Positions 53,398-62,562 of a stretch of DNA of 64,000 nucleotides are shown piece by piece. The DNA is from Methylobacterium mesophilicum SR1.6/6 (lineage in GTDB: Bacteria > Pseudomonadota > Alphaproteobacteria > Rhizobiales > Beijerinckiaceae), in the NCBI RefSeq assembly GCF_000364445.2, contig NZ_CP043538.1, forward strand, positions 4,545,447-4,609,446, given 5' to 3'. The notes beneath the pieces were generated by a model. It was not told where the DNA came from. It did not search any database and worked only from the letters and a program-made list of their open reading frames with translations. Each line of letters opens with the position of its first letter. Position 1 is the stretch's first letter. The position numbers and the translations under genes were made by a program.

Positions 53398-54771
53398 ATG
53401 TCGGCCCGCGTCCTCATCGTCGACGACCTGTTCCCCAACGTGAAGCTTCTGGAGACGAAGCTAGGGCTGGAATATTTCGACACGCTCGCCGCCATGAACG
53501 GCCCGGACGCCATCGCGATCTGCGAGAAGGGCTTGTGCGACCTCGTGCTGCTCGACGTGATGATGCCCGGCATGGACGGCTTCGAGGTGTGCCGACACCT
53601 CAAGAACAATCCTGTCACCTCCCATATCCCGGTGGTGATGGTCACGGCCCTCGACCAGCCCGCCGACCGGCTGCGGGGTCTCGATGCCGGCGCTGACGAT
53701 TTCCTGACGAAGCCCGTGGACGACACCGCCCTGTTCTCCCGGGTGCGCAGTCTCGTGCGCCTGAAGGCGGTGACCGACGAGTTGCGCCAGCGGGCGCTGG
53801 CCTCGCGGGACTTCGGCATCGGTGACCCTCTGGCGCTCGCCACCGCGGAGACCGGCCTCGACGCCCGGATCCTGCTGGTGGAGGACAGGCCCGGCTCGGC
53901 CGAGCGGCTGGCCGGCGCGCTGCGCCAGCACCACAGCGTGACGATTGAGTCGGATCCGCAGGAGGCCCTGCGCCTCGCCGCCGAAGCGGGGTTCGACCTC
54001 GCCCTGGTGAGCCTGGATCTCGAGGGCTTCGACGGTTTGAGGCTGTGCAGTCAGCTCCGGTCTCTGGACCGGACCCGCGCCATGCCGCTGATCATGCTGG
54101 CGGAGGAACATGACCGCGCCCGCGTCGTCCGCGGGCTTGATTTCGGCGTGCACGACTTCCTGATGCGGCCGGTCGACCGCAACGAACTTCTGGCCCGCGC
54201 GCGCACCCAGGTGAAGCGCAAGCGGTTCACGGACGTCCTCCGGGGGGCGATGCAAGCTTCCCTGCAGATGGCCGTGATCGATGGGCTCACCGGCCTGCAC
54301 AACCGGCGCTACCTCGACCATCACCTGGGCTCGCTCTTCGCCGACCCGGTCGCCCAGCGCCCGGCGCTGGCTGCCCTGATCCTCGACATCGACCACTTCA
54401 AGGGCATCAACGACGGCTACGGCCACGAGGCCGGGGACGAAGTGCTGCGCGGCTTCGCCGAGCGGGTCCGTCAGCACACGCGGCCCGTCGACGTCGTGGC
54501 CCGCTACGGCGGCGAGGAGGTGGTGGTCATCCTGCCGGAGGCCGGCCTCGCCGAAGCCCAGGCCATCGCCGAGCGCATCCGCGAGCGGATCGAGGCCGTG
54601 CCGTTCGCGGTGCACCGGGCGACCCGGTCGATCCCCGTCACGGTCTCGATCGGCGTCGCCGTGCGGCACGCCGAGGATTCCGATCCCGGCACCATGCTCA
54701 AGCGCGCCGACCTCGCCCTGTACCGGGCCAAGGCGGCAGGGCGGAACCGGGTCGAGCCGCAGGCGGCGTGA
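53398..54771 (+). CDS. pleD: Diguanylate cyclase response regulator PleD
   Basis: 457 residues: receiver 1 with Asp53 (LVLLDVMMPGMDGFEV), a degenerate second receiver (about 155-275) used as a dimerisation adaptor, and a GGDEF domain. The active site reads GGEEV (371-375) rather than GGEEF, and the c-di-GMP inhibition site RxxD is present as RPVD (362-365). It makes c-di-GMP in the swarmer-to-stalked transition in Caulobacter. The F-to-V change is at the least conserved site of the motif and may not matter. Confidence 0.94.
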   Translation: MSARVLIVDDLFPNVKLLETKLGLEYFDTLAAMNGPDAIAICEKGLCDLVLLDVMMPGMDGFEVCRHLKNNPVTSHIPVVMVTALDQPADRLRGLDAGADDFLTKPVDDTALFSRVRSLVRLKAVTDELRQRALASRDFGIGDPLALATAETGLDARILLVEDRPGSAERLAGALRQHHSVTIESDPQEALRLAAEAGFDLALVSLDLEGFDGLRLCSQLRSLDRTRAMPLIMLAEEHDRARVVRGLDFGVHDFLMRPVDRNELLARARTQVKRKRFTDVLRGAMQASLQMAVIDGLTGLHNRRYLDHHLGSLFADPVAQRPALAALILDIDHFKGINDGYGHEAGDEVLRGFAERVRQHTRPVDVVARYGGEEVVVILPEAGLAEAQAIAERIRERIEAVPFAVHRATRSIPVTVSIGVAVRHAEDSDPGTMLKRADLALYRAKAAGRNRVEPQAA

Positions 54772-54907
54772 GGCCTCCGCCGCCGAGTCCCGCTGGCTGG
54801 AGCGCTCTCCGCCGAAGTGGACATAGGTTCGGCACGAGCGCGCGTCTCATCGACAAAGACTTCGAGCCACGCGCGAGCGCCACGCGATCGGGCGCGGCTC
54901 CAGCGTC

Positions 54908-55625
54908 TCACCAGCGGAGCGTGAGATAGCCCCGCACGGCGTGGTCACAGGCAAGGGCGCCGATCTGACCGGCGTAGCTCGCTCTCAGCGTCACGGCCTT
55001 CGAGAGCTGCGCCTCCAGGCCCGCCGAGGCCACCTGGGCGTCCCGGTCGATCGGCGCGCCCGCCGTCCGGAAGGCCATACCCCCGCCCCGGAACGCCAGC
55101 AGCGCCGACGGCACCACGTCCCCGAAGGCCCGCCGATAGCCGTTGGGGCCGTGGAGGCTGACCGGCACGCCGCCGGCCGGCCGAGCCAGGGTGTCGAAGG
55201 CGGTGATGGTCTAGCCCGCCGCCACGCCCACCCGCAGGTCGTCGAGGCCCGGTATGATCAGTGAGCCGTAACCGGTCTCCAGGCCCATCAGGAAGCCGCC
55301 GGTCTCCCGGGTCAGGCGGGCGGTGTTGCGGTCGCTGCGGGTGCTGCCGGACGTGCCAAGCCCCTAGCCCCAGAGTGCCACGTTCGCCTGGTAGGCACCA
55401 TCGGGAGGAGCCCCCGGACGGGATCCTCGATAGGGCATCGTAAATCGTCGGAAGTGCCGTACCGGGCGCGGCGCGACCGCCGGGGAGACTCGCCGCCCCA
55501 AGCTCTCCCGCCGGGCCGAAACGGAGGCGGTCGAGGAGCGTCTCCTGGACGAGGACGGCGTTCTGCACCGCGACGCCCATCGCCGCGGCGTGGATCTCGC
55601 CCGACGTCTGTCGCGGGAGCCACGC
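54908..55625 (-). pseudogene. Degenerate autotransporter beta-domain gene
   Basis: A type V autotransporter C-terminal barrel in pieces. The upstream part ([28 protein letters not shown]) is in one frame. The rest ([34 protein letters not shown], then TITAFDTLARPAGG..., ending CDHAVRGYLTLRW) is in another, so there is at least one frameshift between about 55400 and 55540. Two in-frame TAG stops interrupt the barrel, at 55364-55366 and 55211-55213. No passenger domain is present in the window; accA begins right behind. The 5' limit is approximate. Confidence 0.8.
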
Positions 55626-55771
55626 TGCCATCCCGGAGCATCGCGGGGCCGTGCCGGTCCACCTTCGTGTCCCTGCCTCGGTCAACAGGCCGGTTGACAC
55701 CACCCCCGGCATCGCCAACACCTCGCGCCCGCCGCCTCGCTGCGGCGGCCCCCGGGAAGACCTGTGATACG

Positions 55772-56734
55772 ATGGCGGTGACGCGCACCTACCTCGACTT
55801 CGAGAAGCCGGTTGCCGAGCTGGAGGCCAAGCTCGAGGAGCTGCGGGCGGTCGGCGAGCGCGACGGCGCGGTCTCCATCGCCGAGGAGGTCGGCCGGCTG
55901 GAAGCCAAGGCCGGCCAGGCGCTCGCTGAGATCTACGCCAACCTCACCCCCTGGCAGAAGACCCAGGTGGCCCGCCACCCGCAGCGGCCGCACTTTGTCG
56001 ATTATTGTGGCGGCCTCATCACTGAGTTCACGCCCCTCGCCGGCGACCGCAGCTTCGGCGAGGACGCCGCGATCCTGGGCGGCCTCGGCCGCTTCCGCGG
56101 ACGCCCGGTCCTTGTGCTCGGCCAGGAGAAGGGCGCCACCACCGAGGCCCGGCTCAAGCACAATTTCGGCATGGCCCGGCCCGAGGGCTACCGCAAGGCG
56201 GTCCGCCTGATGGAGACCGCCGACCGGTTCGGCCTGCCGGTCATCGCTTTCGTGGACACGGCGGGCGCCTATCCGGGCATCGAGGCGGAGGAGCGCGGCC
56301 AGGCCGAGGCCATCGCCCGCTCCACCGAGGCCTGCCTCGCCCTCGGCGTGCCCAACGTCGCCGTGGTGATCGGGGAGGGCGGCTCGGGGGGCGCCATCGC
56401 GCTCGCCACCGCCAACCGGGTCCTGATGCTGGAACACGCGATCTACGGGGTGATCTCCCCCGAGGGTGCCGCCTCGATCCTGTGGCGCGACCAGGGCCGC
56501 GCCTCCGACGCCGCCACCGCCATGAAGATCACCGCGCAGGATCTGCTGCGCCTCGGCGTCATCGATGCGATCATCCCGGAGGCCACCGGCGGCGCGCATC
56601 GCGACCGCGAGGCGGCGATCCGCGCCGCCGGCCAGGCCATCGCCGAGTCGCTGGCCCAGTTCGACGGGCTCTCGCCGGCCGAGATCCGCGACCGGCGCGC
56701 GGAGAAATTCCTCGCCATCGGCCGGACCCTGTGA
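55772..56734 (+). CDS. accA: Acetyl-CoA carboxylase carboxyltransferase subunit alpha
   Basis: 320 residues. AccA with AccD carries carboxyl from biotin to acetyl-CoA in fatty-acid synthesis. [97 protein letters not shown] and [40 protein letters not shown] are all canonical. The long open frame upstream of the ATG reads across the pseudogene. Its TGA overlaps the GTG start of the next gene. Confidence 0.97.
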   Translation: MAVTRTYLDFEKPVAELEAKLEELRAVGERDGAVSIAEEVGRLEAKAGQALAEIYANLTPWQKTQVARHPQRPHFVDYCGGLITEFTPLAGDRSFGEDAAILGGLGRFRGRPVLVLGQEKGATTEARLKHNFGMARPEGYRKAVRLMETADRFGLPVIAFVDTAGAYPGIEAEERGQAEAIARSTEACLALGVPNVAVVIGEGGSGGAIALATANRVLMLEHAIYGVISPEGAASILWRDQGRASDAATAMKITAQDLLRLGVIDAIIPEATGGAHRDREAAIRAAGQAIAESLAQFDGLSPAEIRDRRAEKFLAIGRTL

Positions 56735-57462
56735 CCGGAGCCGGGGCGACGGGTGGCCTGCTCGGCGCCCTCGGGCGGCTTCTCGGCCGGCGGGACGCCC
56801 GCGAGCCGGGTCGACACAACCACGTGTCGCTGGGCTGCAACTGCCAGATGGCGCACGTGCTCAAGACCCTCGACCTGCGCCAGTGGTCGGGCCCGCTGGA
56901 CTGGATCTTCTCCATGCCGGGCATGGCCCGGGACTGCCTCGCCGACGATTTCGCCGCGCTCCTCGACCGCGACCAGCTCGAGAGCATCCCGGAGATGGAG
57001 CGGCGCGGCCCCGACATCTGGCGCGGACGCCACCGCCTCTACCGCGAGCGGCACGGGCTCGAATGCGTGTTCAACCACCACGACCCGGCGGCGAACGCGG
57101 CGGACTATGCCTTCCTCACCGAGGGCGTGCGCCGGATCCGCACGGCTCTGGACACGCCCGGCACCGAGAACCGGGTGTGGATGATGACCCATCTCCATAC
57201 GCCCCGGGACGTGGTGGAGGCGATCGACGACCTGCTCCAGGCCCGGGCGAGCCGCAACCACCTGACCTTCCTGCAGCTTGAGACCGGGCACCCGCGCATG
57301 GCGGTGACGGAGGCGGTGGATCTTCGGCCGTCGCTACGCTGGCTCACTGTCCAGACACCCTCGGAGCCGGTGGGCCTGCGGCTGGCCGATCCGACCGACG
57401 ACGCGGCTCTGGTGGAAATCATCCGCGGCGAGGCGATGCGGCGACCGGCTCTGTTCGGCTGA
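56731..57462 (+). CDS. DUF1796-type putative papain-like cysteine peptidase
   Basis: 243 residues, starting at a GTG that overlaps the accA stop (GTGA), so it should be coupled to accA. The signature [36 protein letters not shown] fits DUF1796, in which the Cys of SLGxNCQ is the presumed nucleophile, with a later His (FNHHDP or MMTHLHTP) as partner. Residues 1-20 are Gly/Arg-rich. No signal peptide. Function unknown; peptidase activity is a fold-based suggestion. Confidence 0.75.
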   Translation: MTGAGATGGLLGALGRLLGRRDAREPGRHNHVSLGCNCQMAHVLKTLDLRQWSGPLDWIFSMPGMARDCLADDFAALLDRDQLESIPEMERRGPDIWRGRHRLYRERHGLECVFNHHDPAANAADYAFLTEGVRRIRTALDTPGTENRVWMMTHLHTPRDVVEAIDDLLQARASRNHLTFLQLETGHPRMAVTEAVDLRPSLRWLTVQTPSEPVGLRLADPTDDAALVEIIRGEAMRRPALFG

Positions 57463-57722
57463 AGGGGATTGAGGACCGGAGCCGCCCATGCGGCGCAGAG
57501 CAGGACAGCACGGCCTCGTTCGCCGGACCAGCCCTGGCCTTGAGCAGGTCCGGGCGAGCCAGTGTCGCGGGAGAGGGCATTTGTGAGCGACGGACTCGGA
57601 TCCAAATGTCGGCGCCGCGAAGCAGGGAGCGATATCCGCGTCGGGGCCGGTGCCTGCTGCGAAGCCCTGGTCCGCCGATGGCCGGAGAGTGCCGCGAGCG
57701 GCCATCCAAGGGACGATGAGCG

Positions 57723-58187
57723 ATGAGCAGACGTGAGATGCGAGTCCGCCGTGCGGTCCTTGCGGATGTCCAGACGATCGTTGCGCTGCTGGCCGACGAC
57801 GAGTTTGGGTCGAGCCGCGAAGAGCCCTGGGAGTCCGCTTCGCAGCAGTACCGCGATGCCTTCGCCGAGATCGACGCCGATCCACACCAGTTTCTCTGCG
57901 TCGCGGAAATCGGCGCGTCCATCGTTGGAACTCTGCAGCTCACGTTCATCGCAGGCCTCTCCCGCAAGGGGTCGAGGCGAGGCCTGATCGAGGCTGTCCG
58001 CATCGCGCGTGAACGACGGGGGGAAGGGCTCGGCGAAGCCCTGTTGACCTGGGCAATCGATGCCTGTCGCGAGCGCGGCTGCGCAATGGTGCAATTGACC
58101 ACGGACAAGAGGCGGCTGGACGCGCACCGCTTCTACGAGCGGCTTGGCTTCGCGCCGTCGCACCAGGGCTATAAACTGCAGCTTTGA
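57723..58187 (+). CDS. GNAT-family N-acetyltransferase
   Basis: 154 residues: MSRREMRVRRAVLADVQTIVALLADDEFGSSREE..., FLCVAEIGASIVGTLQLTFIAGLSRKGSRRGLIEAVRIARERRGEGLGEALLTWAIDACRERGCAMVQLTTDKRRLDAHRFYERLGFAPSHQGYKL. The acetyl-CoA-binding RGEGLGEAL loop is clear. A start at 57738 is possible. Substrate unknown. Its last codon region overlaps the start of the MFS remnant. Confidence 0.9.
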   Translation: MSRREMRVRRAVLADVQTIVALLADDEFGSSREEPWESASQQYRDAFAEIDADPHQFLCVAEIGASIVGTLQLTFIAGLSRKGSRRGLIEAVRIARERRGEGLGEALLTWAIDACRERGCAMVQLTTDKRRLDAHRFYERLGFAPSHQGYKLQL

Positions 58188-58381
58188 GCGTGGTCAGGCT
58201 GGCGATGACAATCGGCGCCTTCAACCTCGGCAACGGGATCGGGGCGGCCGTCTGCGGCGGGGTCACCGTTGCCGGCCTCGGCTGGACGGCGGTGCCGCTC
58301 GCCACGGCCGCTCGGCTGCTGATCGCGGGGCTGCGCCGCGGGGTGCGCAGGTCCGTGGCCATCGGTGTCGTCTGCGGGTGA
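58184..58381 (+). pseudogene. Remnant of an MFS carrier (C-terminal fragment)
   Basis: A 65-residue frame with only TTG or internal Met starts. Its sequence (LAMTIGAFNLGNGIGAAVCGGVTVAGLGWTAVPLATAARLLIAGL) is the last two membrane helices of an AraJ-type major facilitator. The N-terminal ten helices are missing. It begins immediately at the GNAT stop, so the rest of the carrier has been lost or replaced. Unlikely to be functional. Confidence 0.65.
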
Positions 58382-58534
58382 GCCGGTCGTCCACCGGAGA
58401 GAGCGGTGCAGTGTTGCGCCTGCGTCCTTGCGGTAAGGAAGGTGCAAGCTTAACGAGCGTATTGGGTTGGGGAGTGGCGCCCGACGTCGGCTAATCAAAG
58501 CCCGCGGGCGCGCGTAGGACGATTGAGGTTCCCC

Positions 58535-60019
58535 ATGACGGCGCGTCTCGCGACTGCGCGGATTCTGGCGGCCGCTTCCCTGCTGGCCCTCTCCCTTGCC
58601 GCCTGCCAGGACGGGTCCGGGATCAACGGACCGAGCGCCCGCAGCCTGGCGCCGATCGCTCCGCAGACGCTGGCCCTGATGCAGACCAAGGGGATGCAGC
58701 AATCCGATCCGATCCTGATCCGCACCTATAAGAAGGAAGCGGAGATGGAGGTCTGGAAGCGGGGGAGCGACGGCCGCTACGCCCTCCTCAAGACCTACCC
58801 GATCTGCCGCTGGTCCGGCCAGCTCGGCCCCAAGACCCGCGAAGGCGACCGGCAGGCGCCGGAGGGTTTCTACACGATCACGCCGGGCCTGATGAACCCG
58901 AATTCTTCGTATTATCTCTCGTTCGATACCGGCTTCCCCAACGCGGTCGACCGGGCCAACGGGCGCAGCGGCAGGTACCTGATGGTCCACGGCACCTGCT
59001 CGTCGGCGGGCTGTTTCGCCATGACCGATGCGACCATTGCCGAGATCTACGCGGTGGCCCGCGAGGCCTTCATCGGCGGCCAGCGCAGCTTCCAGTTCCA
59101 GTCCTACCCGTTCCGGATGACGGCCGAGAACATGGCCAAGTTCCGCAACGACCCGAATATCGGGTTCTGGCGGAACCTGAAGGAAGGCTCGGACTATTTC
59201 GAAGCCCTGCGCGAGGAGCCGAAGGTCGGCCAGTGCGGCACCAAGTACGTGTTCGGCGGCGCCGACGCGGCGGCGGGCTCGTGCAAGCCAAAAATCGATC
59301 CCCAGGTGGCCGAGAAGAGCGAGCGCGACGAGCGCGCCGTCACGGACCTCGTCGCCAAGGGCACGCCGGCTGTTCGAGTTGTTTACCAGGATGGCGGCCA
59401 GAATCCGGTCTTCCGTCCGCAGAACGCGAGCGCCTTCGCGAGCCTCGGCGGCACCGAGACGGTGCTGCCCTACGACGCCAAGGAATACGGCCGGCACAAC
59501 CTCGGCGACGTGAGCCGCCCCGAGACCCTGGCGGCAGGGCCGCAGGAGATCGAGGTCGGCCCGAAGGGCCAGCCGACAATGCTGGCGGGCGCGGAGCCGG
59601 TACCCGCGAAGGCGGTGAAGGCCGGCGCCAAGGGCGCGGTCAAGCCGGCGCCCGCGACCCTCATGGCGAACCGTGTCGAACCCGACGCCAGGGTCGATAC
59701 CACCGCCGCGCTCCCCGAGAAGCCCGCACGGATCGCGGTGGCGGACGCGGACGGCGATCCGAGCAGCTATCAGAAACTGTTCGGCAAGCTGTTCGCGAAG
59801 GACAATCCGGCGCCGTCGCCGACTCCGGCTGTCGACGCCGCCGTGGTGCCGGAACCGGTCAAGGTCGCGCACGCCGTGGAGGCGCCGCCGAAGCCGAACG
59901 CCAAGGCGCATACCGCAGCCCACCCGATGAAGACCGCGAAGGTCGAGGCCAAGGGGGACGGCAAGGCCGAGGCGAAGCTCGCCCTGCGGAAGGGCGAAGC
60001 CGAGAAATCCAAGCCCTGA
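58535..60019 (+). CDS. YkuD-type L,D-transpeptidase lipoprotein
   Basis: 494 residues. The signal peptide ends in lipobox LSLAAC (Cys at about residue 24). The catalytic domain (about 50-230) has HGTCSSAGCFAMTD, with His152 and nucleophile Cys160 of the YkuD/YafK group. Such enzymes cross-link peptidoglycan or attach lipoproteins to it. After the domain comes a long Ala/Pro/Lys-rich tail (about 300-494) of low complexity that is not typical and may span the periplasm. Start set at ATG 58535, not the TTG at 58523. Confidence 0.86.
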   Translation: MTARLATARILAAASLLALSLAACQDGSGINGPSARSLAPIAPQTLALMQTKGMQQSDPILIRTYKKEAEMEVWKRGSDGRYALLKTYPICRWSGQLGPKTREGDRQAPEGFYTITPGLMNPNSSYYLSFDTGFPNAVDRANGRSGRYLMVHGTCSSAGCFAMTDATIAEIYAVAREAFIGGQRSFQFQSYPFRMTAENMAKFRNDPNIGFWRNLKEGSDYFEALREEPKVGQCGTKYVFGGADAAAGSCKPKIDPQVAEKSERDERAVTDLVAKGTPAVRVVYQDGGQNPVFRPQNASAFASLGGTETVLPYDAKEYGRHNLGDVSRPETLAAGPQEIEVGPKGQPTMLAGAEPVPAKAVKAGAKGAVKPAPATLMANRVEPDARVDTTAALPEKPARIAVADADGDPSSYQKLFGKLFAKDNPAPSPTPAVDAAVVPEPVKVAHAVEAPPKPNAKAHTAAHPMKTAKVEAKGDGKAEAKLALRKGEAEKSKP

Positions 60020-60191
60020 GGCGACGTCTCGGATGGCTCATCCGGGCTCCCCGATCCCGCCGGTCCCAGACGCGCAAGCGCCCGGACGGGGGCCGGGGAG
60101 GGTGTTTCCCGTCAGGACGAACGGACCGCTCCGGGCCAGACCTCATCGCCTCGACCGCGCACTCGACCTTCGGTCCAGATGCGTCGCCCGT

Positions 60192-60674
60192 TCATTTCAC
60201 ATCGGGCGCGGGGCGGCCCGATTTGCAGGCGTCCAACATCCGGGCGTGCAGATGTCCGAGGCCAGCGAGATCGACATCTTCGGTGATCGCCTCGTGCCAA
60301 CGGTCGAGGATACGGATCCTGAACCTGTGGCCGCGCAGAATCTCGTCGAATACGTCGCCTTTAAAATATAGATTGCCCTCGTTCTGCATGTCGGCAGACG
60401 GAATTACTGGCGTTGAAGCGGGCCCATCGTCGATCCGGTATTGATAGTTAAATATCGAGTTTTTCGGCAGGCCCGTGACGGTCAGGCGCTCCAGGCCGAC
60501 CTGGATGCGGGACGGCGCTTTCGGGACCGCGACGCAGTCCGATCCGTTCGCGGCCCTGTCATCGACGCGATTCAGAGCCCAGTTGCCTTCACTGAGAAGT
60601 GTCGGGCTGCCCTGCTCAGAAGCCGCGACGGCTGCGGCCCAACACGAGACGGCCGCGAGTGCCAAGAGTCTCAT
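60192..60674 (-). CDS. Exported hypothetical protein
   Basis: 160 residues with a signal peptide (MRLLALAAVSCWAAAVAASEQ). The mature part is beta-prone (SRIQVGLERLTVTGLPKNSIFNYQYRIDDGPAS..., GNLYFKGDVFDEILRGHRFRIRILDRWHEAITEDVDLAGLG). No family was recognised. It converges with the L,D-transpeptidase gene, with 172 bases between. Confidence 0.65.
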   Translation of the reverse strand: MRLLALAAVSCWAAAVAASEQGSPTLLSEGNWALNRVDDRAANGSDCVAVPKAPSRIQVGLERLTVTGLPKNSIFNYQYRIDDGPASTPVIPSADMQNEGNLYFKGDVFDEILRGHRFRIRILDRWHEAITEDVDLAGLGHLHARMLDACKSGRPAPDVK

Positions 60675-60986
60675 CCGGATCCTGCTTCCTTCCCTCCGAC
60701 GCGATCCGGGAGCTTGGCTCCAGGGATCGAGCGTGCCGCGTAGCTGACCTTGAACGCGGTCGCCGTCCGCACGTTCATCGATTCAAGCAGGGACGGGATG
60801 GGACGGGCGTCTGATGAAGCGCGCGAGGCTCGCGGCTTGGCGCCAGCCTCCAGCCTGCGAGGGTCCCGCGATCCGAACCGCATCGAGCATCCCCGCGCCG
60901 TGAGCAGGGCAGCGACCCGAAAGCGACCGAACGATCGTCAGTCGCTTTCGCGCCGAGGCCGGGTCCGGCTGATCGGATGTCGCTGC
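60675..60986. other. Intergenic region with one stem-loop
   Basis: 312 bases between the exported protein and the enolase-family gene. No gene is supported. A perfect 9-base inverted repeat (GAAAGCGAC at 60919-60927, GTCGCTTTC at 60941-60949) lies about 40 bases past the enolase-family gene's stop and may act in termination of that minus-strand gene, although no T-run follows. Confidence 0.4.
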
Positions 60987-62117
60987 TCAGCCCAGGCTGC
61001 CAAATCCCGCCGTCTCGCGCGTCCAGGCAAGTGCCTGCTCGCTCAGGGACAGGCCGAGCCCCGGCCGGGTCGGCACCAGCATGCGTCCGTCTTCCAGGTC
61101 CAGGCGCTCGTTGAACAGCGGCTCCAGCCACTCGAAATGCTCGACCCAGGGTTCCCGCTGCATCGCGGCGGCGAGATGGATGTGAAGTTCCATGGAGAAA
61201 TGCGGCGCGATCGTCAGTCCGGCGAACTCGGCGAGCGTCGCGATCTTCAGGAAGGGCGTGATGCCGCCGACGCGCGGGGCGTCGGGCATCAGGAAGTCCG
61301 CGCCGCCCTGGCGGATGAAGTCCCAGTGCTCGGACACGCTGGTCAGCATCTCGCCGGTCGCGATCGGCGTGTCGAGGGCAGCGGCCAGCGCAGCGTGGCC
61401 GGCCGCGTCGGTGCAGTCGAGGGGCTCCTCGATCCAGATCAGGTTGAACCGCTCGAAGGTCCGGCCCATCCGCATGGCGGTCGGCCGGTCCCATTGCTGG
61501 TTGGCATCGACCATGAGGGGGAAGACGTCGCCCAGGTGTTCGCGTACGCGGGACACGCGCCGGATGTCCTCGGCCCAGTCCGGCTGGCCGACCTTCAGCT
61601 TGATGCCGCCGATGCCCTTCTTCCGGGACCGGTCGGTGTTGACCAAGAGTTCCTCCAGCGGCGTGTGCAGGAAGCCGCCGGATGTGTTGTAGCAGCGGAC
61701 GCTGTCGCGCTGCGCCCCGAGGAGCTTGGCCAGCGGCAGGCCGGCCCGTCGCGCCTTCACGTCCCACAGCGCCACGTCGAAGGCACCGATCGCCTGGACG
61801 GCGAGGCCGCTGCGGCCCGCGGAGGCGCCGGCCCAGGCGAGCTTGTCCCAGGCCTTGGCGATGTCGCTGGGATCCTCACCGAGGAGTGCCGGGGCGATCT
61901 CCCGGGCATGGGCGAACTGCCCCGGGCCCCCGGCGCGCTTGGAGTAGCTGATCCCAAGGCCGCGATGGCCTTCGCCGCTCTCGACCTCGCAGAACAGGAT
62001 CGCGATCTCGGTCATCGGCTTCTGGCGGCCGGTGAGCACCTTGGCGTCGCTGATCGGCGTCTGGAGCGGCAGGGCGACGGACCGCAGGCGGATGCCTGTG
62101 ACGGTGTCCTGAATCAT
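60987..62117 (-). CDS. L-talarate/galactarate dehydratase-like enolase-superfamily enzyme
   Basis: 376 residues from MIQDTVTGIRL. The mandelate racemase-type active site is complete: IKLKVGQ with the KxK lysines, metal ligands in LMVDANQQW, IWIEEPLD and IATGEMLTS, and the catalytic His in APHFSMELHIH. Long stretches (GISYSKRAGG, CYNTSGGFLHTPLEE, GGIKLKVGQPDWAEDIRR, EHFEWLEPLFNE) match the L-talarate/galactarate dehydratase group, which dehydrates C6 aldaric acids to 5-keto-4-deoxyglucarate. The Pmp3-like gene is 142 bases upstream; no aldarate pathway genes are adjacent. Confidence 0.88.
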   Translation of the reverse strand: MIQDTVTGIRLRSVALPLQTPISDAKVLTGRQKPMTEIAILFCEVESGEGHRGLGISYSKRAGGPGQFAHAREIAPALLGEDPSDIAKAWDKLAWAGASAGRSGLAVQAIGAFDVALWDVKARRAGLPLAKLLGAQRDSVRCYNTSGGFLHTPLEELLVNTDRSRKKGIGGIKLKVGQPDWAEDIRRVSRVREHLGDVFPLMVDANQQWDRPTAMRMGRTFERFNLIWIEEPLDCTDAAGHAALAAALDTPIATGEMLTSVSEHWDFIRQGGADFLMPDAPRVGGITPFLKIATLAEFAGLTIAPHFSMELHIHLAAAMQREPWVEHFEWLEPLFNERLDLEDGRMLVPTRPGLGLSLSEQALAWTRETAGFGSLG

Positions 62118-62259
62118 GCTGTCGTCCCGGGAGCTTGAGCGCCGCGCGCGTCGCGGCCGCCCCATGGGTGACGCCGTTCGATCCGGGTGTCCAACACTGG
62201 TGATGCATCGATCGATGCGCGCCCGGCATCGCTCCGAGGGTCCGGCCGGGCGACGGCGC

Positions 62260-62433
62260 TCAGACCAGGGGGCGATCGCGGTTCATCAGCCACAGGGCGT
62301 GGACAGTGCCGGGCAGCCAACCCAGGATCCACAGCACGATGTTGAGCAGGAACTGCAGGCCGAAGCCCGTCGTGACGAGGACGGCGATGGGCGGGAAAAA
62401 GATCGCGAGCAGAATGCGAACGAGGCTGGACAC
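62260..62433 (-). CDS. Pmp3/YqaE-family small membrane protein
   Basis: 57 residues: (V)SSLVRILLAIFFPPIAVLVTTGFGLQFLLNIVLWILGWLPGTVHALWLMNRDRPLV, two membrane helices, the Pmp3/YqaE proteolipid family. These affect membrane potential and stress tolerance in yeast and plants. The start is one of two neighbouring GTGs; the second (62433) has GGAG at 5 bases and gives the family length. Confidence 0.9.
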   Translation of the reverse strand: MSSLVRILLAIFFPPIAVLVTTGFGLQFLLNIVLWILGWLPGTVHALWLMNRDRPLV

Positions 62434-62562
62434 GGACACTCCGGGGCTGGGGCTGGACAGTCCCCGCTCAAACGAAGCGCAACGGTGTCCGTTCCCAGCG
62501 ATCACCGGCCCTTCGGTCCGGGGCCACGCAGGCAGCCCCGGACGGATGTTGGGAGAGAGGCC

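Noticed and set aside
58184-58381. Intact two-helix membrane protein
   Set aside because: The sequence matches the end of a twelve-helix carrier and begins abruptly at the GNAT stop; a truncated remnant is simpler.
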